64,000 nt of DNA from positions 8,334,448 to 8,398,447 of the forward strand of contig JAJEKV010000012.1 in NCBI GenBank assembly GCA_021234155.1, given 5' to 3'. Each line of letters starts with the position of its first letter. Position 1 is the stretch's first letter. Position numbers and translations under genes: made by a program. Origin of the DNA: Isoetes taiwanensis. Its lineage: Eukaryota; Streptophyta; Lycopodiopsida; Isoetales; Isoetaceae. Of this stretch, positions 44,701 through 56,193 are shown one piece after another. A model generated the notes under the pieces. It searched no databases and was not told the DNA's origin. It saw nothing but the letters and a program-made list of their open reading frames with translations.

Positions 44701-47700
44701 AATGTATGATTAATGCTCGATTGTCGTCTGAACATAATTTTGCTCTGTTTATATATAGAATATAAGCAGTGTTAAACGATTGGAATATATTCTAATGGTT
44801 AAATAATCTGTTATGGACTATGAAGGTATGTAGCTTAAATACAATTAAAAATATTTGAATTAGCATAGCATGGTGGAGACTCCAACCACGTAGCGTGATT
44901 TGTACCTAATTTAGGGGTTTAAATGCGTAAGCGTGATCTCTTGTTCGAAAAGTACTCTAAAAAGTACTCATCTTCATTTACGGTGCTCAGAGGAAGAAAA
45001 CCCTACTAATTGGGTTCCTAATCCACCGCCAAGAAAGCAAGAAATAGAATGGGATGAAATTACCTGATCTCTTGTAGATGATGAAGGAATGATTCTTATA
45101 GCAACCAACGTACACACATACAGAGAGAGTGACGAGGGTGCGAGTGATACGTTGGCCTTGCCAAGACAAATGGCAAGCTGAAACTGCTCTCTTCTGAGAA
45201 GGAAAGCGATTCTAGGTATTTCTAACTCTGAGGATCCCTGTCTCTTGTGAGGAAGAGATAACTGCTGCTAAATTTTGGAGATTACGAAGAAAGATCTGCT
45301 CGGACTTACTGTAACAGGCCTCACATACAGGATGCATTCATAGTGATCTGACAGGTGGACATGTTTAAATATGGTTGGCCAACTGATATAGCGATTCGTA
45401 ATATCTATTTACAAAGTCTATGTTTAATGAGGCATATAATGCCAAATCCTCTGCGTGGCTAGAAATTGGTGACTTGAAAGCTTCTAAAGGGTCTAGATCT
45501 AGGAATGTTCAACTACTTGGGTTGTCGAAGGCATGGGCTTGTTTTTGAGAATGAGCAGGAATGATGTGTGACTAGCGCTCGACCAGCATGAATAGTACAG
45601 TGACCGTATCCGTGGGTCTTAAGGAAACTTTTACGATCCATGTGAAGTCCTCTTCTGGTTGCAAGCTCATTATGTTAGCAGGGAGATATGATCGACTGCC
45701 ATGGAATTATTCGAGCATGATTATTAATCCGGTCAAATGCCTATGCGGCAGATGTGCTACCTTAGGATATGATCTAGAACAAGCCTCGTGGCCAGACTGA
45801 CGATCGGAAACTATTATCAGTGATGATATTAAATATGTCATCATCGGCAGAAAGCGGCATTCAGATTGAGGCACAAAAATACATCATCGGTAGTGAGAAC
45901 AAAGCAGACCAAAAGTGTTCTACAATCACTGTCATTAACAAGGTCATTATCTTGGATGCCAATACTTCCTGCGGTTGGTGAGATTAGTGCAACTTCCAGA
46001 TGAAATGGGGAGGCATTTCTATACAAAAGGTAATCAACTGTTTCATAAATTGTATTCACGGTACTTTCAATCAAGTCCACGTCGGTGTTTTGATCAATAA
46101 ATTCATGATGCAGTTTGGCTGGAAATGGTGGCTTCGCTGGCGTGACAGACTGACCCAACTGCCGCGCTCAATCTGATAATAACTTTATTCATTTCACGCG
46201 GTGATTTTCATCAATTCTATTCAAATCACGCGTATTTCTATTCAATCTTGATTCAATATACGTACTATTGCAGGTCCATCGTTGAACCATGCTTCTTGAT
46301 CGCGATGGGTGGAATATAACTTCCTTCACTGCAGGGCGGGGCGGGTCAAAGTCTGAGCATTCAAAATTGCTGGGCCGGACTGCGCCATGGAACAATTGCT
46401 CTGAGGAGAAGAAAAGAAACGCAAGAAAATCAAAGAAAAAGGTGGTGATGACATTAGGATCAGCATACAGCTCATCAGTCGGGACCAACGAGACTCGTAT
46501 AAGATTGTGTTTTGTAAGGAGGCGGTATGGCTCAAGTGGAATATATTGCAGGGCGCTTATACTGGGGCTGCCGAGATACTATGGGTAAAGATGCCTCATG
46601 ATGTAAGCATCTTTGACTTGAATGTGAGAGATGAGAAGGCTCGGGGCTAGGCAGCCCAGCAGGGGACCATTTGGGTTTCAGGCTGGTGCTTAAAGAGGAA
46701 GTCTTGTAAGAGGTGCTTTCACCAAGGATAGGATGTCCTTGATCTTTGGGGTCATGTAAAGGATATACGTACAATGAAGTCAATTTGTAGGGCTGAGTTA
46801 AAAACTGCTGGGATTATTGACAAAGTTGGATTCTTTGGACAGGCAGGTCAGTGGCAGTGACATCAAAGTTTGTATTCTGGTCAAAGGACTTCTAAAATTG
46901 GGCTAAAATACAACACAGGAATTCTACCCCTAAAGGTCTGGTGAGTTGAAGAAAAGTGGCCTTGTGAAGAGAAGATTCTTTGGAAGGCGACCAACATCGT
47001 TATTGATCTCCATTGGTACACCAAAGTCTCTTGCGATTCAACTTCTGGCCCCTTAAAAATATATCACTCTTTGTATTTGGACAGCGAGGGTGGGAGAAAA
47101 TGGGCATAGACGAGAAGAGACAAAGTGGCTACTGGTATGGGTTGACAATGAGAGGTCCTTCACTGTTGTCATCGTTTGTCCTTGGTGAGTCACATGCGCC
47201 TGTCACCTTGCTCATGATACGGAGTGCCTCAGTGTGGGGAGGGATGCCTATTATATGATGTTAAGGATAATGAAATGAGATGGCACATGTGATCTTTTAT
47301 TATGATATCCATCTTTGTCGAGGCAGGAATATAAATGTTACTAAGGCCAAGGGTGACAATAGTGCATGGGAATGTTTTTCTTCTAGATGATCCGGACATG
47401 GGCTATTCTTTCCATAAGACTGGGGTGGTCAGGCGGATGGTCAGGAAGAGGATGGTGGACCCTAAATTGGGAAATCAAGTCTGAGCTACAAACTAAGGAA
47501 GGGCCCTTAAATAAAATGGTTTCGATCTGTGCATTGCCCCCTATAATTGAATGTGGGCTTTGTCTTGAGTTATTGCAGAAATATATGGGTGCAAGAAGAT
47601 GTCCTTGCTTTGTGGTATTAGGCAGGCCAAAGACTCTTGAACCATTCCTCTAATACGTATGTACCAGAGTCTCTGAAACATAGCCTGAAATCATCAGCAA

Positions 47701-49360
47701 TCAAAAGTCTAAGTAGACTTGTCGAATTGAAAGTGGACGTTGCTCACGGAAGAACATGTCTGCGGCACGATAAGGAAAGCAGAACAATGCTGATTTATCT
47801 CAAATCTCATGATGGCGGCGAACAGGAATATCCTTTTTGTAGGGTGGTCTAAGCACTGTGGAAGTAGATTCCGCGGTTAACAATGAAATAATTGGCGGAA
47901 ACCGAAAATAGAGGCAGCGAAGGCGGCTCTAGTGATTCCTTGAGGTTTGCCAAGTATTAGTAAAATATTCTGATTATTGAAGAACAGCGGAACTAATAGA
48001 AAATAACAATTCCTAGCAGTCAGGAAGAGGCGAAGATTAAGGGTGGCGGAGGAGGGAGAATGGCCCGATGTGTGGCCGAAGATGATAGGTATGGCCTTAA
48101 GCGAAATAAGCCGCGTGATTTAGTGTATTACCTTTGGGTCATCGCCAGCGTCTTGATTATTTTCGTTGTCGACTAAATCCGCCCGAAGCGCGATTTGGTT
48201 ATGACTTCTTCAAATCACGCTTAGCGCGTTTGTATTATTTAATATTATCGTGTATGGCGGCCCAGGATATGTTTGATGTTTCCAGCTTCCATTGGTTTCT
48301 AAGAGTTGTGGTGTTAGGCCTAAGCGGAGTCCTTTACCATTTTCAGAAAAATAGTGGCTGAAACGGTTTCGCCGGTTTGATGAGATCTAACACCAAGTGG
48401 ATCTGTCGGCGCACTTGAAGGAGATGCTGAGCGAGGCATTCCGGGTTATTCGCTGATTGAGCGGTCATCCATGGAGCAAAGACATCAAAGGATACTTTGG
48501 AGGCCTTCCGGGGAAATCACGTGGGGTGGTTGACCCTTTGGGGATCGGAGACAAATGTGGGATTTACTCATCCAGATCGCGAACAAAACTATCTGTTAGC
48601 AGGTAACATGATGGGCCGAACTTGGTATACGAGAATAAGGATGATATAATCATAGTGGATGATGATGCTCTCCGTCTTCTACAATCAAACAGACCTGAAT
48701 CCACCATCTCTTACGATCAAAAACTGAGACGAGATGATTTTACGGTGAAGTTTGTGTCTAATATGCATAAAATTTGGCTATAGGGATGGCGGTGGGGTGA
48801 TGTGATTCCATTTTGAACTGGATAGAACGTTGACGTGGACCACACCTTGTTAAATCGTGGAAAAACTGGATGATCCTTAATGTTTTATTGGAATATAAGT
48901 ATTTTGTGTATTCTTTATTTCATGTAATATTAAATTTAAGTGTGGATGCCATAAATAATGCAATTGTTATTATCAAACTAATATATCATCTATTGAGCAA
49001 AAATATCCTTTATCTCATCTGTAGCAACTTGCTCTTCATTTGCATATTTCAATTCGCATATGAAAAGTCTGCGTGAATCGCAACCTTATGTTATTTTGAA
49101 GTCAAAAAAAAAGATTAAAAAAACAAAACCCCTAAAACAATAAGCGGTTGGCGTGATTTTGGAGTTGACATAATCCCAATTTAATTGGATGATGGTTATT
49201 GTTTGTTTTGGTGTTGGGGTTTTAGGCTTTTTTGCAAATCTCTTGCATGCCGTCTCATAGGCCTCTGGCCTCGTGGACGATAAAAGTAACTGCTATTTCC
49301 TTTCAAACAATTAGATAGGTTGTTATAAAACTATAGATTCTAAGATGAAAATAATCATAG
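41791..49360. other. Intergenic region, no supported gene
   Basis: Pyrimidine-rich stretch at 41810-41870 next to the purine tract; a GC-richer island at 43150-43740 without a recognisable gene; scattered ORFs under 110 codons (e.g. 45841-46158 and 46189-46488, both minus) with no family match. No tRNA, rRNA or LTR pair seen. Confidence 0.5.
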
Positions 49361-49364
49361 CTCC

Positions 49365-49630
49365 TTTGGGTATATTGGTTAAGTAGTCTTATTAGGACAT
49401 TGGGTTATTTAGTAGAGGTTAGGAGCCCCGGTATTTCATAATAGTCACAGCAAAAGCGTACGGTTCGATATTCCTCAGCCTTGATGTTCGTGTTCATAAA
49501 TCATGAGCGCCTCAATCTAAGCCATAAAAAGCGAAGCGAGAGGTTCTAGAGCCCCAACATAGAATCATGCCCGTGGGATCGGCGGATCCGGCAGCGTAAT
49601 AGTTAAGGTGCACCTCGTTTAGAATATATA
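49365..49630 (+). repeat. tRNA-derived SINE-like repeat, copy 3
   Basis: Shares order and motifs with 7858-8625: TTGGTTAAGTAGTCTTATTAGGACATTG (A-box side), AGTAGAGGTTAGGAGCCCC (worn B-box), TCTAGAGCCCCAACATA, GGCGGATCCGGCAGC and the end GGTGCACCTCGTTTAGAATATA. It is strongly diverged. Confidence 0.45.
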
Positions 49631-49956
49631 TAACTGAGTTCGAGCTTTGGATGATAATAAGTTGAATGTGATCTTCATTTTAATAATGAGCTTGTGCTTT
49701 TTAGAGTTGCTTACCCTTGATCATGCTTGACAAAGGTGTAATAGATATAATGGAATACAAATGTGTTTAATTATGTAAACGAATAATCTGTTATTGTAGG
49801 CCATAATAAATTTATAAACATAGGACATGAACCTATTATGGCCAATATAAATGAGGATATAGCTATCTCTTATTTCTTAGATACTAGATTCAGGTCGTAT
49901 GTATTGGTCGTAACAAAGTATATACTACTCTTATTTTAGAGAGAAAATTCCCCTCA

Positions 49957-51094
49957 TGAAGTTCCGCATATTGTTCGAGAAGCTCATCAAGGCTCTGGTG
50001 GTCATTTCATGGTGATTCACCTAAGCACGAAAAATTTTCTAGCCGTATTATTGGCCCACGCCAAAGATGCTCACGCCACGCCAAGACGCAGACGCTTGCT
50101 GGGGTGGGGACGACTTAACGGCCCGCGGACGCCTTTCCTTTGACGCCGGCCGCCACGCCTAACACCTTCAAGAAATGGGGAATGGACTTTGTGGGACCTA
50201 TAGATCTCTCCCTCAAGCACACACTGCGTGTTCGACACATTTCTCGTTTCACCGACCACGCCACCAAATGGGCGGAAGCTTGTGCTCTTCTGCATAACAC
50301 CGCCGCAAGTACTCTAGAGTCCTCTATCAACAAATTATCACGCTGATTCTACCGCCCCAATGAAATGGTCGTAAGGACCGCGGTGTTCATTTCATCAATC
50401 ATACTATCAAGGAGCCGACGGATTATCTCCCCCATACATCATCACAAGAGCACACCTTTACTATCCTCAAGGCAAATGGGTTGGCGTAGCACCAACAAAA
50501 CTCGTCACCATTCTCAAGAAAATTTGTGACGCTTTCCCGCATGATTGGCGCACAAAAACTTCCTAATGTTTCTTTGGGCCTACAATACTTGTTTCAAGAT
50601 TGCTACCGGGTCACACTCCTTTAAATTGGTTTATGGGTCGAAGCTCTCATGCCGCTTTGAATACATCCTTCCAACACACTGCTTTCAACTATCTACCGCC
50701 ATAATCCACCAAACGCACTCAAAGAACGGGTCTATCAATTAGAACAAGCTTGGATGAACTTCAAGGATGCTTATATTCGTGTTCTTCATGGACAACAGCT
50801 TGCAAAAATCTTTACATGACAAACGCTTGAAGACAAAAACATTCAAAGAAGGAGATTTGGTTCTTCTTATGATTCCGTGTACAAAATTTTTCCTGTAAAC
50901 TCGTTTCGCTGGTTTGGCCCTTATCAAATTGTTCAAGTGGTTAACCAAGCCGCTTTCCAACTAGCCGAAGTTAGATGGCACCCATTACCTACATTGGTTA
51001 ATGGTTTTCGCCTCAAAGCATTTCATCACACGTAGAGTGAACATCAACACACACAGAGACAGTTCAAGATGCAAACACCACGTAAAGTGACTAG
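49957..51094 (+). pseudogene. Integrase of element D
   Basis: Counterpart of 14281-15425. MDFVGPI (about 50181), the stretch matching the second Asp region (about 50372-50395), and the C-terminal segments DGTPLPTLVNGF-like (about 50975) are identifiable in changing frames; ends GTGAC-TAG at 51092-51094. Confidence 0.7.
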
Positions 51095-51228
51095 AAAGGG
51101 TATATTATATTATAGTGGAGATTTTTACAAAAATGTGGGCGCAAACTATTTTCGCTTATGGGCACGCCTCTATACACAAAAAACGGGCTCGTGAGTCTCT
51201 ATTTACTAAGTCCTAAGAGGAAAACCCT

Positions 51229-51477
51229 CTACTCCTGCTCCTGAGCATAGGTGATGCGAGGAGATGGTAGAGGTTCTGCCCCGATCCCGCCAAGGTGCGT
51301 AACTCCACTTCCATCCCGCTGGTCTTCGGCCTGATGTTCAAATTCCATCCCCAAGACACCACTCGCCCATGCGAATGCCACGCTGTGGCAGCCAGAGATC
51401 CGCATAATTCATCTTACAAGTGATCCACCGACAGCTTAGTGGGCATTGTGCAATCTTCGCTCGCCGCCAGCTGCCAT
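51229..51477 (-). pseudogene. Antisense Cys/Trp-rich small ORF, element D
   Basis: Counterpart of 15567-15821; start ATG at 51477-51475 and stop at 51231-51229 are kept, and TCKMN is recognisable, but several one- or two-base losses break the frame. TATA box 43 bp upstream. Confidence 0.5.
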
Positions 51478-51512
51478 ACCGAAGCCATCTCGATGCCTCG
51501 CTTCTGTCTCGC

Positions 51513-51520
51513 CTTATATA
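51513..51520 (-). promoter_or_regulatory. TATA box for the antisense ORF (element D)
   Basis: The minus strand reads GGCTATATAAGGC, in the same place as in A, B and E. Confidence 0.5.
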
Positions 51521-52023
51521 GCCAACCGAGGAACTCCTTGTCGACGTTTTACCAATCACACAAATCGCCAACGTTTGCAATGCAAGGTCAAGCTTTAAAT
51601 GAGAATCAATTTCTCCCGCCGCATATCTAGCCATGGTACCTTCCCTCGACACATTCCTTTAATGATATCCCACTTCGAAGTTGCCAAAGATTGAATGCCA
51701 TTCCTTCTTTCCACGCCATTTAACATTAATAGGTGTCCTTTTGCCATCCTGGCCACATCCTGGGCTTTTCTTTCACGCCTCATCCTCACCGCTCATTGCT
51801 TCTCCCTTATGTTTTTGGGACTTAGCCAAATTTTTTGCCTCTCAATACCCTTCTTCGCGATTTTGACACCGGCACCATCAACGGGTTCCAGCCAGACTCT
51901 TCATACCTCTTTCCTCAGCTTGTGCCTAAAACAAACCTTTCGCTCCTCCATTGCCCCCTCCGTGCGGCTCGACTTTCGCCTTCCGCCTTTGGCATCCTTC
52001 TTCGCTCCAGAGACATCATTCCC

Positions 52024-54960
52024 ATGGCTCCCAAGATTTTCTACAGACTTCAAGCTACCGCCTCCCAAGGATCCGCCACCCTTTTTGCATCTCAGATCCT
52101 TCTTGACGTTTCACTTTCCGTGAAGCCCTTGTTGGCCCAAATAAAGAAGTCGCTGAACGACACCCGCCTTTTACGACTTCTTCAAATGGAACTTCCGCCT
52201 CCAAATCCTCGACCAGCTTGGCGCAGCTTCATCGCCAATATCGTTAATGTTCCCGCAAGGTTACATAACGACCGGGTCGATGGCACCACTATTTCGCTGA
52301 CTCAACATTTGATTTCGAGGTATTTCATATTCCCTTGCACACCCCTTTGTGTATCATGGTCTACTATACAGATATCGATGTCACAGAAGTTTGGTGCACC
52401 TGCTATCATGCCAATGTCCATCGCCCCTACTAATATCGCATAAGCCAATTCAAACCTTTTGTTAAATTTCTCGTATGGAAATTCCTTGGGTATTCTATCA
52501 AGAACACCCATATCAATAAGTTTTCTATAACCTGGTCCTCACCGCTACACACACCCAAACACCACATAGATTGGCCCCAAAATGATGTTCTATCGTTTTC
52601 CCAAGAAATGGACCGCCTTCTGGGTACCACTTCCATTTCTGAAGTTTCTGGGGAGGCCACTTTCAAGCCCCTCATCCCCTCACTACTTCCCTCCCACACC
52701 ACCAAATTCTCATAATTCCACTTCGGGCCCCCTTCCCATCACTCACCAAGTTGGCACTTCACGCCTGCCTTCCATCGGGTCATGTCCACAAATACACCCA
52801 TGTCACCGCCTCCTCCTCCGCCACACCATCCACTTCACACCATTTTTCCCAAACATCCCAAAACTGTGCAACAAAGAAGCCCACCACCACAACACCCTCG
52901 CTGCTTGTTGTATCAAGACGCTAGGATGCCTGCCGCCGCTTTCAAGTTACAAGAATCCCAAGAAGCTCTTATGAGCTGGGTTCAACGGCACTAGAGGCCT
53001 CCTCGATGCGGTACACCAGACCTCTTCAAGCCGCAATCGCCAAGTTGCAGCCTTTGAGGCCAAACTCAAGACAAGCATGAAGCTCTCTTACAGCTCATGC
53101 AGATCTCAAAAGTACACAAGCTCAAAGCCAACTCAAGTAGATCAACAGCTTTAGCTCCGGGCCAGAATTCAGACTTTATTGAGCACAACAAGTCCAAAGC
53201 CGCCTCCCCGAAAATTGCTGACGCAGATATTGCTAAACTCAATGCCTTGTACTTCCGAATCGTGGTGAGAATTTCAGCACCCGTTCAAAATCTTTCAGCC
53301 CCGACGCCAAGTCGCCTCTTTGACGGCCAAATTTTCTTACGCTATAACCGCCAAATTTCACCTCTCTCAAAGATCGCCTTTACGAGGTGCGTAAAACAAG
53401 ATACCGGATGACGCGAGATTGCCGCGAGCCGCCTCAATACACCTGGGAAATCTTCCTCCTGTGTCAATCCTTTCGGGAACGGGTCCGGTGGACTACCACG
53501 CCGCCAGAAGGGGACAAACGGATCCGCGGATCTCGAACAACAAATTTCGCAGCAGAAGTTCGCCCGGCCGATGAGGCTCAAGCAAAACTTGACGCTCATA
53601 TCGCAATTCTTCACGTAATGCCCGCTGACTTCCCGCCCTCCCCGCTATCATGATTATGTGGTTGCTCGACGCCACCTCTTCCTTCGGTGGTATGCGGCCG
53701 ATGGCCCTCGGGATATCCCCCGAAAGCAGTGGCAGATTTTCTTCTATTTGGCCGTAACTCTCCATTGAAGACAAAGGGTTGTGGCCGCGTCCTTTGTCGC
53801 CTTTGATCTCATACACCGTGGGCCGATCCGCACTTTATCACATTCGTAGAGTGGTTCAGCCCATGGCTTACATATTTCATGATTTCTATCCGGTGATACA
53901 CAGAAAATCTTTGGAAATGGGCCACGCCAAATTTTCCGTGGTGACCCCATCGCGGCAATGGGTGCTTCAGATAACAATCCATATCTTATGGATCCTCGCC
54001 GCACTCCAAACTCTTCATCGAGTACATGCCCGAAGCTTGCCAATCATTTATCTCTCCGCAAGCGGAAGCGCCGCAACAAATCAAGAAGTATCTAGGACAT
54101 CCCAGGATCTTCCCTATGCACAAATCTATATGCAAAGACTCGCCGTTACAACCGCCATAAGCTCGCTGGATAGCAAGACCTGGCCCCCACGGGATGGGAT
54201 AGCCCTCCCGGCCAACTCTCCGCTTTTTGGGATCGCTGGTGTCGCACTTGATCCGCATCTTGTCTTGGCCAATTCTGGGAGACCGGCAAAGAACCCATGC
54301 CCACTGCATGGTTCCTTCTCCCTATGCTTCCCTCATGCACTTCCACGCCCAGTGTTCCCCTGACTTCCTCGATTGGCATCCCTTTGGACCAAGGTCATGG
54401 ATGGTCATGCAGCCGACACCACCTCAGATCTCGGACTGGATCTCCGTGGATCCACGCTTTGTTCGGCCGCACATTGGGAAGAAGGTGCCACTCGACAACA
54501 CCACCAATTGGATCTACATTGCTAATAAGCGGTTGGCAACAGCCCGCGGATGCGCTTCATGGTCTTCAACACCTTCTTGCAATGCCTCCACCTCACCTCG
54601 ATCCTTCCGGCCCATCTTCAAGGTGATTTTGCGCTGCCCTCAAATGCATTTTGTCGAGCCTTAAATCGGCAAAATGGCCCCATTTTTCATCGCGAATCCA
54701 AATGCCCACAAGGCTCTTTGGCTCTCGACCGCTCTCATGGAATGTCGGGACATATTTCTTCTACCACGCCTCTTTGAAGACATGGTACGTACGCCGCTTA
54801 TTGATGCTGATCCCCCTCTTGGCCAAAACACACCCTCAAGCTTTCAATCACGCCAAGATCTCATCGCCAAGCACTATATTGAAAGTTCGCCCCCACCCCC
54901 GCGGGAGGATCACTTTCGCATGATGCTTCCCGCCCAAACGCCTTCCTCCTTTTTCACCGC
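52024..54960 (+). pseudogene. Long sense ORF after pol, element D
   Basis: Counterpart of 16373-19290, start ATG (MAPKIFYRLQAT) aligned. It helps correct A: for example RVDGTTISLTQHLIS at about 52275 and EYMPELANHLS-like sequence near 54020 in another frame. Broken by many indels. End approximate. Confidence 0.5.
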
Positions 54961-54978
54961 CGAGTGTCGCTATGGGAG

Positions 54979-55560
54979 GTTAGTCCCTGGCCTCCCCGGT
55001 ACAGACTATTCATGCATAATGACACCAGGTCAAGCTCAAGGATCCTCACCAACCACGGCCCACATCCAAGGCTCCACGTAAGACCAAGCAACAGACCACG
55101 CAAATAAAGCCTTTTGGCTGTCAACAAGAGGCGCCGGCCGACAAGTGACGCCTCACAACCACCGCGTCAAGGCCAACAAGTGATTCTAGGCACTTCAAGA
55201 GGCACCGCCAACATTCCTCAAGAATCAGGCCTCCCTTCCGTGAGTCGGCACCGAGATCACCAGAGTGTCTATATTGGGCCCAAGGCCATTGTACTATATA
55301 TATGAGTAGAGTTAGCACATAAGTTTTAGATGAGTTTTGAGTCTTGTCTCCTTTTCGGGGCTTTCTCTATTGCGAGAGCTCATGTATTTTCATCATTGAT
55401 ATCAAGGAAGCTTATCATCTTTCTCTCATTTGTTCTGTTTTTCTTTTTCTTCTTCTTGCAAATCCCGGCTGACATAGTCCCCCTGGACTCTCCCCAAGTA
55501 GATCCACGGGTCTCACAGAGGGCTGTTCTTCCAGAGTTCCCGAACCCAGACTCCCAAAAC
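54979..55560 (+). repeat. Element D 3' LTR
   Basis: Matches A's 3' LTR, with GACTATTCATGCAT, GTCTATATTGGGCCCAAGGCC and the TATATATAT box (about 55295). The preceding tract is reduced to TATGGGAG. The adjoining CCATCAAAAGCCC is the B-type LTR, equivalent to the junction at 19924. Confidence 0.8.
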
Positions 55561-55562
55561 AG

Positions 55563-56042
55563 CCATCAAAAGCCCAGCAGAAGACCCTGCAAGGCCACGC
55601 AAAAGGCACGCACGCCCAAGAAGAGGCAAAGAACGTGACAAGTGACGGCCCGGGCCGGGCCAAGTGATTTCGCATTCCAAGAGGCACCGCAAAGATTCCT
55701 CAAGAATCGCCCTCCTTCCGTGAGTCGGCACCGAGATCCGACAGAGTGTTCATATTGGGCCAAAGGCCATTGTACTATATATATGAGTAGAGCTAGCATT
55801 CGAAGTTTTAGATGAGTTTTTGTTCTTGTCTCCATCATTTTCTCGACATGCAGAGCTCATGTATTCCTCGATTGATATCAAGAAGTTTCCTTCACACATT
55901 TGTGTTTCTGTTGTCTTTTTGTTTCCCTTTTTCTTGTTCTTTTGTAAATCCCGCATGACACAGCTCCCGAATTCTCCTGTCTGATCCAAGGGTCCTAACA
56001 GAGGGCTGTCTTGCAGGAGTTCCCGAACCCAGACTTCAAACA
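55563..56042 (+). repeat. Element E 5' LTR, right fragment
   Basis: Equivalent to 19929-20412; ends CTTCAAACA. TATA box near 55778. Confidence 0.8.
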
Positions 56043-56043
56043 C

Positions 56044-56061
56044 TGTCGCCGCTGCCGGATC
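56044..56061 (+). other. Primer binding site, element E
   Basis: TGTCGCCGCTGCCGGATC, identical to B. Confidence 0.6.
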
Positions 56062-56085
56062 TAATCTTTCTTTTCTTTTTTCACC

Positions 56086-56193
56086 ATGTCTCATCGTAGT
56101 TTCACCCCTGAAGACCTTCTTTGGCCAACCGGCGCTCGTTTGGAGTGCCATCAACGTCGCGAGGCTGTTCGGGATATGTATGACAATGCTTAT
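56086..56193 (+). pseudogene. gag: gag N-terminus of element E, up to inversion breakpoint
   Basis: Open for 36 codons (MSHRSFTPEDLLWPTGARLE then CHQRREAVRDMYDNAYE), then crosses into the inverted block at the same base as B. This copy shows the likely native Gag N-terminus better than B. Confidence 0.65.

Larger units (their letters stand above)
49947..55562 (+). mobile_element. Element D: 5'-truncated copy of element A, duplicated block
   Basis: Starts abruptly inside the integrase (CCTCATGAAGTTCCGCAT, matching A at 14276) and runs through the antisense ORF, the long sense ORF and the 3' LTR to the same junction with B-type LTR as seen at 19923. It follows A rather than B in detail. The sequence has many small losses at CTG and CAG triplets relative to A, so all its frames are broken. 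Confidence 0.85.

Noticed and set aside
49947-55562. Element D as an independent insertion of element A
   Set aside because: It shares the exact junction with B-type LTR found at 19923, so it is part of a duplicated block.
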